Source: Rhodovulum visakhapatnamense
Lineage (GTDB): Bacteria > Pseudomonadota > Alphaproteobacteria > Rhodobacterales > Rhodobacteraceae
DNA: 64,000 nt
Direction of reading: 5' to 3'
Assembly (NCBI RefSeq): GCF_004365965.1
Contig: NZ_SOEB01000009.1
Span: 1-64,000, forward strand
Below the pieces are notes generated by a model. The model did not search any database. It had not been told where the DNA came from and saw only the letters and a list, made by a program, of their open reading frames with translations. The number at the start of each line of letters is the position of its first letter. Position 1 is the first letter of the stretch. The position numbers and the translations under genes were made by a program. Shown here piece by piece: positions 1-8,493 of the stretch.

Positions 1-2
1 AC

Positions 3-447
3 TCGACGCGGTCACAGCGCCATCATCCTGCGCGGCGCCACGGCGATCATCCCGGTCCGGAAAAACGGCCGGCCATGGACAGAGGACTGCCCTGCGCCGC
101 TCGGCTCTGCTCCCGGACAGATGGCGGATATCGGCTTGCCCCGCAACGAAACCCTGCGCGCCACGCGTTACCATGCCAGCGCGTTCCGGACGCGGCGGAC
201 AGGATACCACGCCCGAAGTCACGCCGAGGCAAAGATGCCCGCGCCGGTTCGCTCGGACCGGTGGCGCTGAACCGGCTCGGCCCCAAGTCCTTCGGAGAGC
301 GCATCGCCGCGAGAGACCCGGACCGCCAAGCCGCCGAAATCCACATCCGCGTCATTCGCCATTGCCGCTCGGACCAATGGCGCGACATGGCTCGTTCATC
401 AGCCGTCTCAACGCTCCGGCACCGCCGAAAGCGTCCGCGTGGCCTGA
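3..447 (+). pseudogene. IS5-family (IS903-like) transposase remnant, 3' part
   Basis: This is the decayed C-terminal part of an insertion-sequence transposase. The frame open from the left edge reads GATAIIPVRKNGRPW, then RNETLRATRYHASAF and TGYHARSHAEAKM, ending at a stop near 250. A second frame carries on with FGERIAARDPDRQAAEIHIR (about 293-350), and a third gives GTAESVRVA before the stop at 445-447. In order these match the C-terminal blocks I know from IS5/IS903-group transposases (the ATAIIP block, RNE..RA.RY, GYH.RSR.E.KM, a terminal ARD.DRQ.AE stretch). At least two frameshifts and the cut at the window edge mean no active enzyme is made. Codons of the catalytic core would lie to the left. 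The family call is from memory of the motifs, not a search. Confidence 0.6.
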
Positions 448-555
448 ACCTGAAGGGGAAAGGGGAAAGGGAAAGCCACGCCTCGGGCCGCCTTTCGGCA
501 ACAATGCCCAGCCATTCCGGTCGAGGCCGACCGATCGGTGAAGCAGCCTCCGCAC

Positions 556-846
556 TCATGCCGCGCTCCGGCCCCTGGCCGCAGAGGCAGCAAGCACGGC
601 CTCGACGATGGCGCGAATCCCCGCGGGCATGTCGGCGTTCAGGCGATAGCGGACCCATTGTGCGTCGCGGCGGTCGGTGACCAGCCCCGCCTGCTTCAGC
701 ACCTTCATGTGCGGCGACATCCTGCTTTGGGTGACATCGAGCCTCGCCATCAATTCGCAGACGCAATGGTCCGATCCGTCGCCGAGCAGGCGCATCGCCT
801 CCAGCCGGGTGGGTTCGGCGAGGGCTGCGAGACTGGATAGCGCCAT
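556..846 (-). CDS. ArsR/SmtB-family metalloregulator
   Basis: A 96-residue winged-helix repressor. The helix-turn-helix covers roughly residues 26-60 (ELMARLDVTQSRMSPHMKVL), followed by the beta wing (LVTDRRDAQWVRYRL). Residues 28-30 are C-V-C at the start of the recognition helix region, the position of the metal(loid)-sensing ELCVCDL motif of ArsR, which suggests thiol sensing of As(III)/Sb(III) or a similar ion. The ATG at 846 has GGAGG five bases upstream and gives the family's usual length; longer in-frame starts have no such support. No arsenic-resistance effector (arsB, arsC, acr3) is beside it: an IS remnant lies downstream, so any partner may have been lost or lie elsewhere. An inverted repeat 15 bp upstream is a likely operator. 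Confidence 0.85.
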   Translation of the reverse strand: MALSSLAALAEPTRLEAMRLLGDGSDHCVCELMARLDVTQSRMSPHMKVLKQAGLVTDRRDAQWVRYRLNADMPAGIRAIVEAVLAASAARGRSAA

Positions 847-1349
847 GACCACCTCCGTACATGCGCATGAGCGCATACGCGGCAGCCTGGGTCGTCGATA
901 TGGGTCAATCCGCGCGGTCCATGCCGGGTCCGCAGCGAAAGATCGGCCGTCGACCGGTCCGCTTCTCCGTCTCATGCGGACTGGACGCCCCGCGCACCAG
1001 GGCCGTGCCCCGTCAGACATCGGCCCGGTCGCATCGCGCCGCGCGAGCCCGGGAGGCAATCATTGCCCCCGGCATCGGGCTTAAGCGACCTAAAGCTTTG
1101 CGCAAAGAGATGACGCTCAAAGAGCCTCTGGCAGGGCAAGGCGGCGTGGCGGCTCCCGCCCGGAACCGCCCATACGGCCACTGCCCCCGGCCACAGGAAC
1201 TTCATGGGCGCAAGAACCGGGGCGGATGCCATGCCGGTTCCTTCGGGCCCCGAATTTTCGCAGAAAATTCGCCCCCTCCGCCCGACCGAACGCGCCCAGG
1301 GATCCGGGGCACGGCTTGCCCGCGCCCCGTTTGCATTGACTCCTCGGGC
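847..1349. other. Intergenic stretch, nothing recognised except the arsR dyad
   Basis: About 500 bp between the arsR start and the ubiK stop. Open frames run through it (one is continuous with lgt on the plus strand), but none gives a recognisable protein, a ribosome-binding site or a sensible start. It may be older mobile-element debris next to the IS remnant; I see no clear evidence either way. Confidence 0.4.
861..876. promoter_or_regulatory. Inverted repeat upstream of arsR, candidate operator
   Basis: ATGCGC-ATGA-GCGCAT is a perfect 6-4-6 dyad centred 23 bp upstream of the arsR start codon. ArsR-family repressors commonly autoregulate through such dyads next to their own promoter, so this is a plausible operator. 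The assignment is by position and symmetry only. Confidence 0.45.
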
Positions 1350-1589
1350 CTATTTCGCCTCCAGCGCCGCGATCTGGGCCTTCAGCGCCTCGTTTTCCTC
1401 GCGCGCCTTCTGGGCCATGGCGCGCACCGCATCGAATTCCTCGCGGGTCACGAAGTTGCGGTCGGCGAGCCAGCGATCGAGCATGCTCTTCATCGCCGTC
1501 TCGGCCTCGTCCTTGGCACCCTGGGCCACGCCCATGGCATTCGTCATCAGCTTCGACATGTCGTCGAGAAATTTGTTGCGGGTCTGCAT
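1350..1589 (-). CDS. ubiK: UbiK-like accessory protein (BMFP domain)
   Basis: A 79-residue, mostly helical protein. The N-terminal half is an amphipathic helix ([20 protein letters not shown]); the C-terminal half is a coiled coil ([17 protein letters not shown]), which is the BMFP / membrane-fusogenic architecture. The family member UbiK in E. coli is an accessory factor of aerobic ubiquinone biosynthesis and trimerises through the coiled coil. The start at 1589 gives the typical MQTRNKF N-terminus; an upstream ATG at 1604 would add five residues. The gene is divergent from lgt, sharing a ~100-bp promoter region. The function is transferred from the family. Confidence 0.8.
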   Translation of the reverse strand: MQTRNKFLDDMSKLMTNAMGVAQGAKDEAETAMKSMLDRWLADRNFVTREEFDAVRAMAQKAREENEALKAQIAALEAK

Positions 1590-1618
1590 GGCGGCCTCTG
1601 GCATTTACATTCGCGCCC

Positions 1619-1647
1619 TATATGGCCCGCAGGCGGCGCAAGCTCAA
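1619..1647 (-). promoter_or_regulatory. Candidate sigma70-type promoter for ubiK
   Basis: On the minus strand TTGAGC (1647-1642) is followed after exactly 17 bp by CATATA (1624-1619), about 30 bp upstream of the ubiK start. The spacing is ideal; the -10 match is only moderate. Confidence 0.35.
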
Positions 1648-1688
1648 GGTTGACTTCGCCGCGCAGCCCAGAGAACAGAAGGCCCAAG

Positions 1689-2579
1689 ATGCAAGCGGTT
1701 CTCCCCTTTCCCGACCTCACCTCCGAGATCTTCTCGATCTCGGTCTTTGGCTTCGACTTCGCCCTGCGCTGGTATGCGCTGGCCTATATCGCCGGGATCG
1801 TGATCGGCTGGCGGCTGGTCGTCGCACTGATGCGGCGCGAGCGGCCCTGGCCCGCCTCCCGCCCGCCGATGAGGCCCGAGCAGGTCGAGGAACTGCTGAC
1901 CTGGATCGTGCTGGGCGTGATCCTCGGCGGACGGCTCGGCTTCGTGCTGTTCTACAAACCGCTCTATTATCTGCAGGCCCCCTGGGAGATCCCGATCCTC
2001 TGGCACGGAGGCATGGCCTTCCATGGCGGCTTGCTGGGGGTCATGGCGGCGGTGCTGCTTTTTACCCGAAAGCACGGCATCCCGCTGCTGCCCGCCGCCG
2101 ACGCGCTGGCGCTGGCCACGCCGCCGGGGCTTTTCTTCGGACGGATCGCGAATTTCATCAATGCAGAGCTCTGGGGCCGCCCCTCCGATCTGCCCTGGGC
2201 CGTCGTCTTCCCCGGCGAGGCCGCGCAATACTGCCCCGGCTGGGACAGCTTTCCCTGCGCCCGTCATCCCTCGCAACTGTACGAGGCCGGGCTCGAAGGG
2301 CTTCTGCTTGGCGCGGTCCTGCTTTGGCTTGCGCTGGCCCGCGGCGCGCTGAAGACGCCCGGACGCATCGCCGGGACCTTCTTTGCGGGCTACGGGCTCG
2401 CGCGCTTTGCCGTCGAATTCGTCCGTCAGCCCGATGCGCAATTCGCAGGCCCGGGCAATCCGCTGGGCCTTGCGCTGCACTGGCAGGGCTACGGGCTGAC
2501 CATGGGGCAGCTTTTGTCGCTGCCGATGATGGCGCTGGGGCTCGGGCTTATCCTGGTCTCGGCGCGGCGACGGGCATGA
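1689..2579 (+). CDS. lgt: Prolipoprotein diacylglyceryl transferase
   Basis: Lgt transfers diacylglycerol from phosphatidylglycerol to the lipobox cysteine of prolipoproteins, the first step of lipoprotein maturation at the inner membrane. The 296-residue product has about seven hydrophobic segments and family blocks: [11 protein letters not shown] near residue 27, [23 protein letters not shown], and the lgt signature around [30 protein letters not shown] and the R-F-x-VEFVRQPD block near the C-terminus are also present. The start at 1689 gives the normal length; the frame is open far upstream but without family similarity. The stop overlaps the next ATG as ATGA, so translation is probably coupled. 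Confidence 0.97.
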   Translation: MQAVLPFPDLTSEIFSISVFGFDFALRWYALAYIAGIVIGWRLVVALMRRERPWPASRPPMRPEQVEELLTWIVLGVILGGRLGFVLFYKPLYYLQAPWEIPILWHGGMAFHGGLLGVMAAVLLFTRKHGIPLLPAADALALATPPGLFFGRIANFINAELWGRPSDLPWAVVFPGEAAQYCPGWDSFPCARHPSQLYEAGLEGLLLGAVLLWLALARGALKTPGRIAGTFFAGYGLARFAVEFVRQPDAQFAGPGNPLGLALHWQGYGLTMGQLLSLPMMALGLGLILVSARRRA

Positions 2580-3649
2580 CCCCGCTTGCACGGCTTCTCG
2601 CCCGGCGGATCGCGGCGACCGGCCCGATCGGCATCGCCGACTTCATGGCCGATTGCCTGATGCATCCCGAGCATGGCTATTACAGCACCCGCGATCCGTT
2701 CGGAGAGGCGGGCGATTTCACCACCGCCCCCGAGATCAGCCAGATGTTCGGCGAGCTTCTGGGACTCTGGCTCGCGCAGGTCTGGCTCGACCAGGGCGCG
2801 CCCGCACCCTTTGCTCTGGCCGACCTCGGCCCCGGGCGCGGTACGCTGATGGCCGATCTCTGGCGTGCCACGAAGCGGGTGCCGGGCTTTCACGCGGGCG
2901 CCCGGCTGCATCTGGTCGAGACCTCGCCCCATCTGCGCGCCCGCCAGCGCCAGGCGTTGCCGGGGCTCGACATCGCCTGGCTCGACAGCGCCGACGCCCT
3001 GCCCGAGGCGCCTCTCTTCGTGATCGCCAACGAGTTCTTCGATGCCCTGCCGATCCGCCAGTTCCAGCGCGATGCCGCGGGCTGGCGCGAGCGCCTGGTC
3101 GGGCTCGAGGACGACAGGCTGACCCTCGGGCTGTCGGCGCCGGTGCCGCTTGCCGCACTGGACCACCGGCTGGCCGATACCGAACCGGGCGACATCGTCG
3201 AGACCTGCGCCCCCGCCTGCGCCATCGTCGAGACCCTGGCCGCGCGGATCGCCGCCCGGGGCGGGGCCGCGCTGATCGTCGATTACGGCGGCTGGCACAG
3301 CCTCGGCGACACGCTGCAGGCCCTGCGCGCGCACCGGCCCGAGCCGCCGCTCGCCCATCCCGGCGAGGCCGATCTGACCGCCCATGTCGATTTCGAGGCG
3401 CTGGCCCGCGCCGCCCGAACCGTCGAGGGCCTCCGCGTCAGCGGCCCGACCCCCCAGGGCGTGCTGCTGGAACGGCTCGGGATTGCGGCGCGCGCCCAGG
3501 CGCTGGCGCAAAACCTCGCCGGTGCGGCGCTGCGAAGCCATATTGCCGCACATCGCCGCTTGACCCACCCCGAGGAAATGGGAACGCTCTTCCAGACACT
3601 CGCGCTGACCCCCGCACGGGCCCCCGATCCCCCAGGACTTCGTTCATGA
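2576..3649 (+). CDS. SAM-dependent methyltransferase, NDUFAF7/DUF185 family
   Basis: A 357-residue class I methyltransferase of the MidA/NDUFAF7 type. Typical blocks are [18 protein letters not shown] near the N-terminus, [22 protein letters not shown], the SAM-binding [32 protein letters not shown] and ALIVDYGG. The mitochondrial homologue dimethylates an arginine of a complex I subunit. A similar role in NADH dehydrogenase assembly is plausible here but not shown by the sequence. It overlaps lgt upstream and pgeF downstream by 4 bp each (ATGA), so lgt, this gene and pgeF are probably one translationally coupled operon, an arrangement I associate with Rhodobacterales. Confidence 0.9.
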   Translation: MTPLARLLARRIAATGPIGIADFMADCLMHPEHGYYSTRDPFGEAGDFTTAPEISQMFGELLGLWLAQVWLDQGAPAPFALADLGPGRGTLMADLWRATKRVPGFHAGARLHLVETSPHLRARQRQALPGLDIAWLDSADALPEAPLFVIANEFFDALPIRQFQRDAAGWRERLVGLEDDRLTLGLSAPVPLAALDHRLADTEPGDIVETCAPACAIVETLAARIAARGGAALIVDYGGWHSLGDTLQALRAHRPEPPLAHPGEADLTAHVDFEALARAARTVEGLRVSGPTPQGVLLERLGIAARAQALAQNLAGAALRSHIAAHRRLTHPEEMGTLFQTLALTPARAPDPPGLRS

Positions 3650-4401
3650 CTTTGGAAATTCTCACCTCGAACGCACTCGCGCCGCTGCGTCACGGGTTCT
3701 TCACCCGGCAGGGCGGCGCGTCGTCCGGGATTTTCTGGGGGCTCAATTGCGGCGGCGGCTCGTCGGACCTGTCCGAGGCGGTGGCGATCAACCGCAACCG
3801 GGTCGCGGGCGCCATGGGCGTGGACACCGACCGCCTTGTCACCGTGCATCAGGTCCATTCCGCCGCTGTCGCGGTGATCGAGGCCCTGCCAGAAGCTCCG
3901 CTGCGCGCCGATGCCATGGTCACCCGGACCCCCGGGCTGGCGCTGGGCGTGCTGACCGCCGATTGCCAGCCTGTGCTGTTTGCGGACCGCACGGCCGGGG
4001 TGGTGGGCGCCGCCCATGCGGGCTGGAAGGGCGCGCTTGGGGGCATTCTCGAGGCCACGCTCGACGCGATGGAAACGCTCGGCGCCCGGCGCGACGACAC
4101 GGTCGCCGTGATCGGCCCGACCATCAGCCAGCGCGCCTATGAGGTCGGGCCGGAATTCCTCGACACGTTCCTGACCGAGGACCCCGACTCGACGCGGTTC
4201 TTCGCCGCCGGCAAGGGCGACCGCGTCCAGTTCGACCTGCCGGGCTTCAGCCTCGCGCGCCTGCGCGGCGCGGGCATCGGCCAGGCGATCTGGACCCGCC
4301 ATTGCACCTATTCCGACCCGGACCGGTTCTTTTCCTACCGCCGCAGCGTCCATGCGGGCGAGGCCGATTACGGGCGGCTGATCTCGGCGATCCGGCTGTG
4401 A
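3646..4401 (+). CDS. pgeF: Peptidoglycan editing factor PgeF (multicopper-polyphenol-oxidase fold)
   Basis: A 251-residue YfiH/PgeF family protein. The zinc/active-site triad is visible: His71 in TVHQVHS, Cys107 in TADCQPVLF and His124 in AAHAGWKG. FFTRQGGASSG and IGPTISQRAYEVG are further family blocks. PgeF removes mis-incorporated L-Ser from UDP-MurNAc precursors in E. coli, and homologues also show purine nucleoside phosphorylase/adenosine deaminase activity. Its place after lgt suggests an envelope-linked operon. It starts inside the preceding gene's stop (ATGA). Confidence 0.93.
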   Translation: MTLEILTSNALAPLRHGFFTRQGGASSGIFWGLNCGGGSSDLSEAVAINRNRVAGAMGVDTDRLVTVHQVHSAAVAVIEALPEAPLRADAMVTRTPGLALGVLTADCQPVLFADRTAGVVGAAHAGWKGALGGILEATLDAMETLGARRDDTVAVIGPTISQRAYEVGPEFLDTFLTEDPDSTRFFAAGKGDRVQFDLPGFSLARLRGAGIGQAIWTRHCTYSDPDRFFSYRRSVHAGEADYGRLISAIRL

Positions 4402-4408
4402 CCCCGCG

Positions 4409-4888
4409 ATGAGCGCCAAGGACCCGTTCCGCCCGGCCGACGATGCCGCCCGCGCGCTGGCCCGCAAGCTGATCGCCGAGGCGCGGTATGCCGCGCTGGC
4501 GGTTCTGCGCGACGGCGCGCCCTTCGTCACCCGGATCGCGCTGGCGCCGGGGCCGGACGGTCTGCCGGTGACGCTGATCTCGGATCTGGCACCGCATACG
4601 GCGGCGTTGCGCGCCCTGCCCGACTGTTCGCTGCTGGTCGGCGAGCCCGGCCCCAAGGGCGACCCGCTGACCCATCCGCGCCTGACCCTGCAGGCCCGCG
4701 CGGTCTTCGCGACCCGGCCCGCCGAGCGGACGGCGCTGCGCGACCACTATCTCGACCACCAACCGAAGGCCCAGCTTTACGCGGATTTCGCCGATTTCCA
4801 TTTCGTCCGGCTGGTGCCCCATTCGGGCCATCTGAACGGCGGGTTCGGCCAGGCCTTCCGGCTGATGGCCGAAGATCTGGGCGCCTGA
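4409..4888 (+). CDS. Pyridoxamine 5'-phosphate oxidase-like FMN-binding protein (HugZ-like)
   Basis: A 159-residue split-barrel flavin-binding protein. The N-terminal helix (ARALARKLIAEARYAALAVL) leads into the PNPOx barrel (PFVTRIALAPGPDGLPVTLISDLAPHTAAL). LLVGEPGPKGDPLTHPRLTL and FHFVRLVPHSGHLNGGFGQA are typical of the HugZ / heme-utilisation subgroup. HugZ relatives bind or degrade heme, but the usual C-terminal DUF2470 domain is absent, so the substrate is uncertain. It follows pgeF by 7 bp and is likely co-transcribed. Confidence 0.8.
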   Translation: MSAKDPFRPADDAARALARKLIAEARYAALAVLRDGAPFVTRIALAPGPDGLPVTLISDLAPHTAALRALPDCSLLVGEPGPKGDPLTHPRLTLQARAVFATRPAERTALRDHYLDHQPKAQLYADFADFHFVRLVPHSGHLNGGFGQAFRLMAEDLGA

Positions 4889-5056
4889 CGCTCATTTTCG
4901 CAGCCCCGCGACGCCTGACCGCAGCCGCGCGTCGGGCGCAGGGGCGCTGCGCCGCCCGCGCATCTTCCTCTCCTGTCACAAAGGACTAACATCCCGGTTC
5001 TAGGCATCGGATCGGATTCCGGAATCATACGAGTTCAAGGACACGACTTTTCCAGC

Positions 5057-5944
5057 ATGACCTATCGCCTGAAACGCTCGGACAAGAGCACCGAAGCGGC
5101 CCTGCGCCGGATCGCGATCGAGGAAATCGACGCCGCCCTCACCGAACTCGACGACCCGGGGATCGAGCTGCATGAAAAGGTCCACGGCCTGCGCAAGCGC
5201 GCCAAGAAGCTGCGCGGGCTGATCCGCCTCGTGCGCCCCGCCTTCCCGGCCTATGCCCGCGAGAACGGCGCGATCCGGGACGCGGCGCGGCGCCTGTCGG
5301 GGTTGCGCGACCGCGAGGGCATGGTCGAGACCTTCGACAAGCTGGTCGCCGGGGGCCGGCTGGACGGGTTCGAGCCGGTGCGCGCGCATCTGGTCGCGGC
5401 CCGCGACCGCGCCGCCGCCAAGGCCCATGTCGAGGAGGATCTGGCGGCGTTCCGGCTGGACATGCTGGGGCTGCGCGAACGGGCGCGCAGCTGGGCGCTT
5501 TACGGCGGCGGCTTCCGGCCGATGCGGCGCGGGTTGCAGCGCACCTTCGACCGCGCGCGCAAGGGCCGCGCCGCGGCCGCCGAGGCGCCCGAGGTCGCGG
5601 TGATCCACGACTGGCGCAAGCGCGTGAAATATCACTGGTATCACACCCGGCTTCTGCGGCCGATCGAACGCGGGCCGCTGGGGCGCCGGGCGAAGAAGGT
5701 CGAGGAACTGTCCGAGCTTCTGGGCGATCACCACGACCTTGCCGTGCTGGACACCCATCTTGCGGCGACCCCCGACCTGCCGGGCGGGGCCGAGACCCGC
5801 GACGCCCTGCGCGCGCGCATCGCGGCGCGGCAGGCCGATCTGGCCGAGGCCGCGCAGACCCTCGGCGCGCGGCTTTTCGCCAGCCCGGCCAAGGATCTTG
5901 GCCGAAGCTGGAAACGCTGGTGGAAGTCCTGGCACCGGGACTAG
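5057..5944 (+). CDS. CHAD domain-containing protein
   Basis: A 295-residue all-helical protein built of the two CHAD half-repeats. The conserved histidine/basic helices are ELHEKVHGLRKRAKKLRGLI (around residue 40) and VIHDWRKRVKYHWYHTRLL (about 180), plus the LLGDHHDLAVLDTHL block (about 225). CHAD domains bind polyphosphate, and many proteins carrying them localise to polyP granules; the lysine/arginine-rich helices fit that. No CYTH triphosphatase domain is fused, unlike many relatives. A GACAGG-like tract does not precede the ATG; the start was chosen from the domain boundary. It is monocistronic, convergent with lysK. Confidence 0.88.
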   Translation: MTYRLKRSDKSTEAALRRIAIEEIDAALTELDDPGIELHEKVHGLRKRAKKLRGLIRLVRPAFPAYARENGAIRDAARRLSGLRDREGMVETFDKLVAGGRLDGFEPVRAHLVAARDRAAAKAHVEEDLAAFRLDMLGLRERARSWALYGGGFRPMRRGLQRTFDRARKGRAAAAEAPEVAVIHDWRKRVKYHWYHTRLLRPIERGPLGRRAKKVEELSELLGDHHDLAVLDTHLAATPDLPGGAETRDALRARIAARQADLAEAAQTLGARLFASPAKDLGRSWKRWWKSWHRD

Positions 5945-5974
5945 GCGTCCCGGCAGCCGGGCGGCCCGGGCGGC

Positions 5975-7546
5975 TCAGCCCCGGGCCAGCGCGTCCTCGA
6001 TCAGGCGCACGGTCTCGTCGACGCCGTAAAGCGCGATGAACCCGCCGAAGCGCGGCCCCTGGCTCGCGCCCAGCAGCACCTCGTAAAGCGCCTTGAACCA
6101 GTCGCGGAGCGGCTCGAACCCGTGATCCTTGCCGACCGCGAAGACGAGGCTTTGCAGCTCTTCGGCATCGAGCCCGCCGTCCCAGACCTTGAGCCGGGCC
6201 ACCAGATCCTCCATCGCCGCGCGTTCGGTCGCGTCGGGGGCGCGGAACTGGCGCTGCGGGGCCACGAAGTCGTGGAAATAGCGCACCGCGAAGGCCGCCG
6301 CCTGATCGAGATCGGGATGGGTCTCGGGCGAGGCCTCGGGCGCATAGCGCCGGATGAAGCCCCACAGCCCGTCCTTGTCGGTCGCCCCCGCCACCGAGGC
6401 GAGGTTCAGAAGCATCGCGAAGGGCACCACCATCCGGCTTTCGGGCGGGGTGCCGCCATGGATGTGCCAGACCGGGTTGTCGATCTGCGCCTTCAGGTCC
6501 TGCCCCGGGAAGGCGCGCAGCTGCTGGTGGTATTCGTCCACCGCCTTCGGGATCACGTCCCACCAGAGCCGCTTGGCGGTCTTGGGCTTCTGGTACATGA
6601 AATAGCTCAGGCTCTCGGTCGCGGCATAGGTCAGCCATTCGTCGATGGTCAGCCCGTTGCCCTTCGATTTCGAGATCTTCTCGCCGCTTTCGTCGAGGAA
6701 CAGCTCGTAGGTGAAATGCTCGGGCTTCCTGCCGCCGAGGATTTCGCAGATCCGGTCGTAGATCGGCGTGTTGGTCGAATGGTCCTTGCCATACATCTCG
6801 AAATCGACGCCCAGCGCGGCCCAGCGCGCGCCGAAATCGGGCTTCCACTGCAGCTTGACCTTGCCGCCCGTCACCGGCAGCGTCCATTCGCGGCCGTCCT
6901 CGTCGTCGAAGGTGATGGTGTGATTGACCGCATCGACCTGCTTCATCGGCACGTACAGCACGCGCCCGGTCTCGGGATGGATCGGCAGGAAGATCGAATA
7001 GGTCTGCTGACGTTCCTCGCGCAGCGATTTCAGCATCACCGCCATCAGGTCGTCATAGCGTTCGGTCGCCAGCTTCAGCGTGTCGTCGAACCGGCCCGAG
7101 CGGTAGAACTCGGTCGCCGAATAGAATTCGTATTCGAACCCGAAGGTGTCGAGGAACCGCCGCAGCATCGCGTTGTTGTGATGCCCGAAGCTCTCATATT
7201 CGCCGAACGGGTCGGGCACCGAGGTCAGCGGCCGCTGCAGATGTTCGCGCAGCATCTCCTGGTTCGGCACGTTGCCGGGCACCTTGCGCATGCCGTCCAT
7301 GTCGTCCGAGAAACAGATCAGCCGGGTCGGGATGTCCGAGATCGCCTCGAAGGCGCGGCGGATCATCGTCGTGCGCAGAACCTCGCCGAAGGTGCCGATA
7401 TGGGGCAGACCCGAGGGGCCGTAGCCGGTCTCGAACAGGATATAGCCCTTGTCCGAAGCCCCCTTCTCGGCACGCTTGAGCAGCTTCCGGGCCTCTTCGA
7501 AGGGCCAGGCCTTGGAACTCATCGCGGCGTCGCGGAGGTTGGACAT
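5975..7546 (-). CDS. lysK: Lysyl-tRNA synthetase, class I
   Basis: Class I LysRS (archaeal-type, also widespread in alphaproteobacteria) charges tRNA-Lys. The 523-residue protein has the HIGH-equivalent [11 protein letters not shown] near residue 45 and the KMSKS-equivalent [10 protein letters not shown] near residue 295. Between them come the [17 protein letters not shown] and [14 protein letters not shown] blocks typical of class I LysRS. The C-terminal region is the helical anticodon-binding domain. An alternative Met eight codons downstream would also retain everything. No class II lysS is in the window. Confidence 0.96.
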   Translation of the reverse strand: MSNLRDAAMSSKAWPFEEARKLLKRAEKGASDKGYILFETGYGPSGLPHIGTFGEVLRTTMIRRAFEAISDIPTRLICFSDDMDGMRKVPGNVPNQEMLREHLQRPLTSVPDPFGEYESFGHHNNAMLRRFLDTFGFEYEFYSATEFYRSGRFDDTLKLATERYDDLMAVMLKSLREERQQTYSIFLPIHPETGRVLYVPMKQVDAVNHTITFDDEDGREWTLPVTGGKVKLQWKPDFGARWAALGVDFEMYGKDHSTNTPIYDRICEILGGRKPEHFTYELFLDESGEKISKSKGNGLTIDEWLTYAATESLSYFMYQKPKTAKRLWWDVIPKAVDEYHQQLRAFPGQDLKAQIDNPVWHIHGGTPPESRMVVPFAMLLNLASVAGATDKDGLWGFIRRYAPEASPETHPDLDQAAAFAVRYFHDFVAPQRQFRAPDATERAAMEDLVARLKVWDGGLDAEELQSLVFAVGKDHGFEPLRDWFKALYEVLLGASQGPRFGGFIALYGVDETVRLIEDALARG

Positions 7547-7689
7547 CGTTTCGCACTCTCTTCGCTGGACGGGCCCCGGGCCCGGCGCTTCGCTGGCCGG
7601 ACCCCATGCCCGGCAAGGCCCCGACTCCTATTGCCCCCCTTGCGCCACGTCAATATTCTGCGCCGCAACACGACCCCACGGAGGCCCCC

Positions 7690-8112
7690 TTGAGCGAACC
7701 CGAAACGCCCCTTTCCGCCCAGGACGCGCTGGTCGCGATCATGGTCGCGGTCTCCGCCTCGGATGAAACCATCCGCACCGCCGAACTGGTGACCATCGAG
7801 CGGATGGTGAATCACCTGCCGATCTTCGCCGCTTACGATCAGGACCGCATCCGCATCGTGGCCCAGACCGTGTTCGACCTGTTCAGCGAATATGACGGGC
7901 TCGACGCGCTGTTCGGGCTGGTCAACGAGGCGCTGCCCGACAAGCTGCACGAAACCGCCTATGTGCTGGCCTGCGACGTGGCCGCGGCCGATGGCCGCCT
8001 GGGCGAGACCGAATTGCGGCTTCTGGAAGAGATCCGCTACGAGCTGAACATCGACCGGCTGGCGGGCGCGGCCATCGAGCGGGCGGCACGGGCGCGGCAT
8101 ACGGTGCTTTAG
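7690..8112 (+). CDS. TerB-like (tellurite resistance/DUF) helical protein
   Basis: A 140-residue acidic helical protein of the TerB/DjlA-N type: SAQDALVAIMVAVSASDETI, ELVTIERMVNHLPIF and AYVLACDVAAADGRLGETE show the repeated A-x-x-D-x-x-I/L-x-x-x-E metal-binding-like pattern of the superfamily. The start is taken as TTG at 7690 because GGAG sits 6 bp upstream and the preceding in-frame codons lack family character. The role is unknown; such single-domain TerB proteins are common in Rhodobacterales and need not confer tellurite resistance. Its stop is 3 bp from the next start, suggesting coupled translation. Confidence 0.75.
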   Translation: MSEPETPLSAQDALVAIMVAVSASDETIRTAELVTIERMVNHLPIFAAYDQDRIRIVAQTVFDLFSEYDGLDALFGLVNEALPDKLHETAYVLACDVAAADGRLGETELRLLEEIRYELNIDRLAGAAIERAARARHTVL

Positions 8113-8115
8113 CCG

Positions 8116-8484
8116 GTGGTTCCCGTCGATCTGCCCGCGCGGTTCTGGCCCTTCGCCGACCGCTTCGTCGCTGCGGCGGAAATCGTGGTGGACCGGCCCA
8201 GGGGCTCGGCCCATCCGCGCTTTCCCGAACTCGTCTATCCGCTTGATTATGGCTATCTCGACGGGACCCGCGCCATTGACGGCGACGGGGTGGACCTGTG
8301 GCGCGGCAGCCTGCCCGAGCCTCGGGTGACCGGCGTTCTGGCCTCGATGGACCTCAGCAAGCGCGATGCCGAACTGAAGCTGCTCTTGGGCTGCACCGAA
8401 GCCGAAATGGCCGAGATCGACGCCTTTCACAATCAGGCGGGCTTCATCGCGGGGCTGCTGGTGGTCCGGCCCGACGGCGTCTGA
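8116..8484 (+). CDS. Inorganic pyrophosphatase-like protein, short
   Basis: A 122-residue protein related to soluble family I pyrophosphatases. FPELVYPLDYGYLDGTRAIDGDGVDLWRG contains the YP.DYGY block and a D-G-D-x-x-D metal-binding signature; the C-terminal part forms the closing strands and helix. It is much shorter than the ~175 residues of a full Ppa and lacks the N-terminal lysine/glutamate block, so it is more likely a specialised phosphohydrolase or binding protein than the housekeeping enzyme. It starts with GTG three bases after the TerB-like gene, giving a two-gene unit. Confidence 0.75.
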   Translation: MVPVDLPARFWPFADRFVAAAEIVVDRPRGSAHPRFPELVYPLDYGYLDGTRAIDGDGVDLWRGSLPEPRVTGVLASMDLSKRDAELKLLLGCTEAEMAEIDAFHNQAGFIAGLLVVRPDGV

Positions 8485-8493
8485 GACGGCCGG

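Noticed and set aside
452-475. Purine-only run of GGGGAAA-like units after the IS remnant
   Set aside because: Short and imperfect; no terminal inverted repeat or other function could be tied to it.
861-1688. Long in-frame upstream extension of lgt
   Set aside because: The frame is open but has no family similarity, and the ATG at 1689 gives the standard Lgt length and N-terminus.
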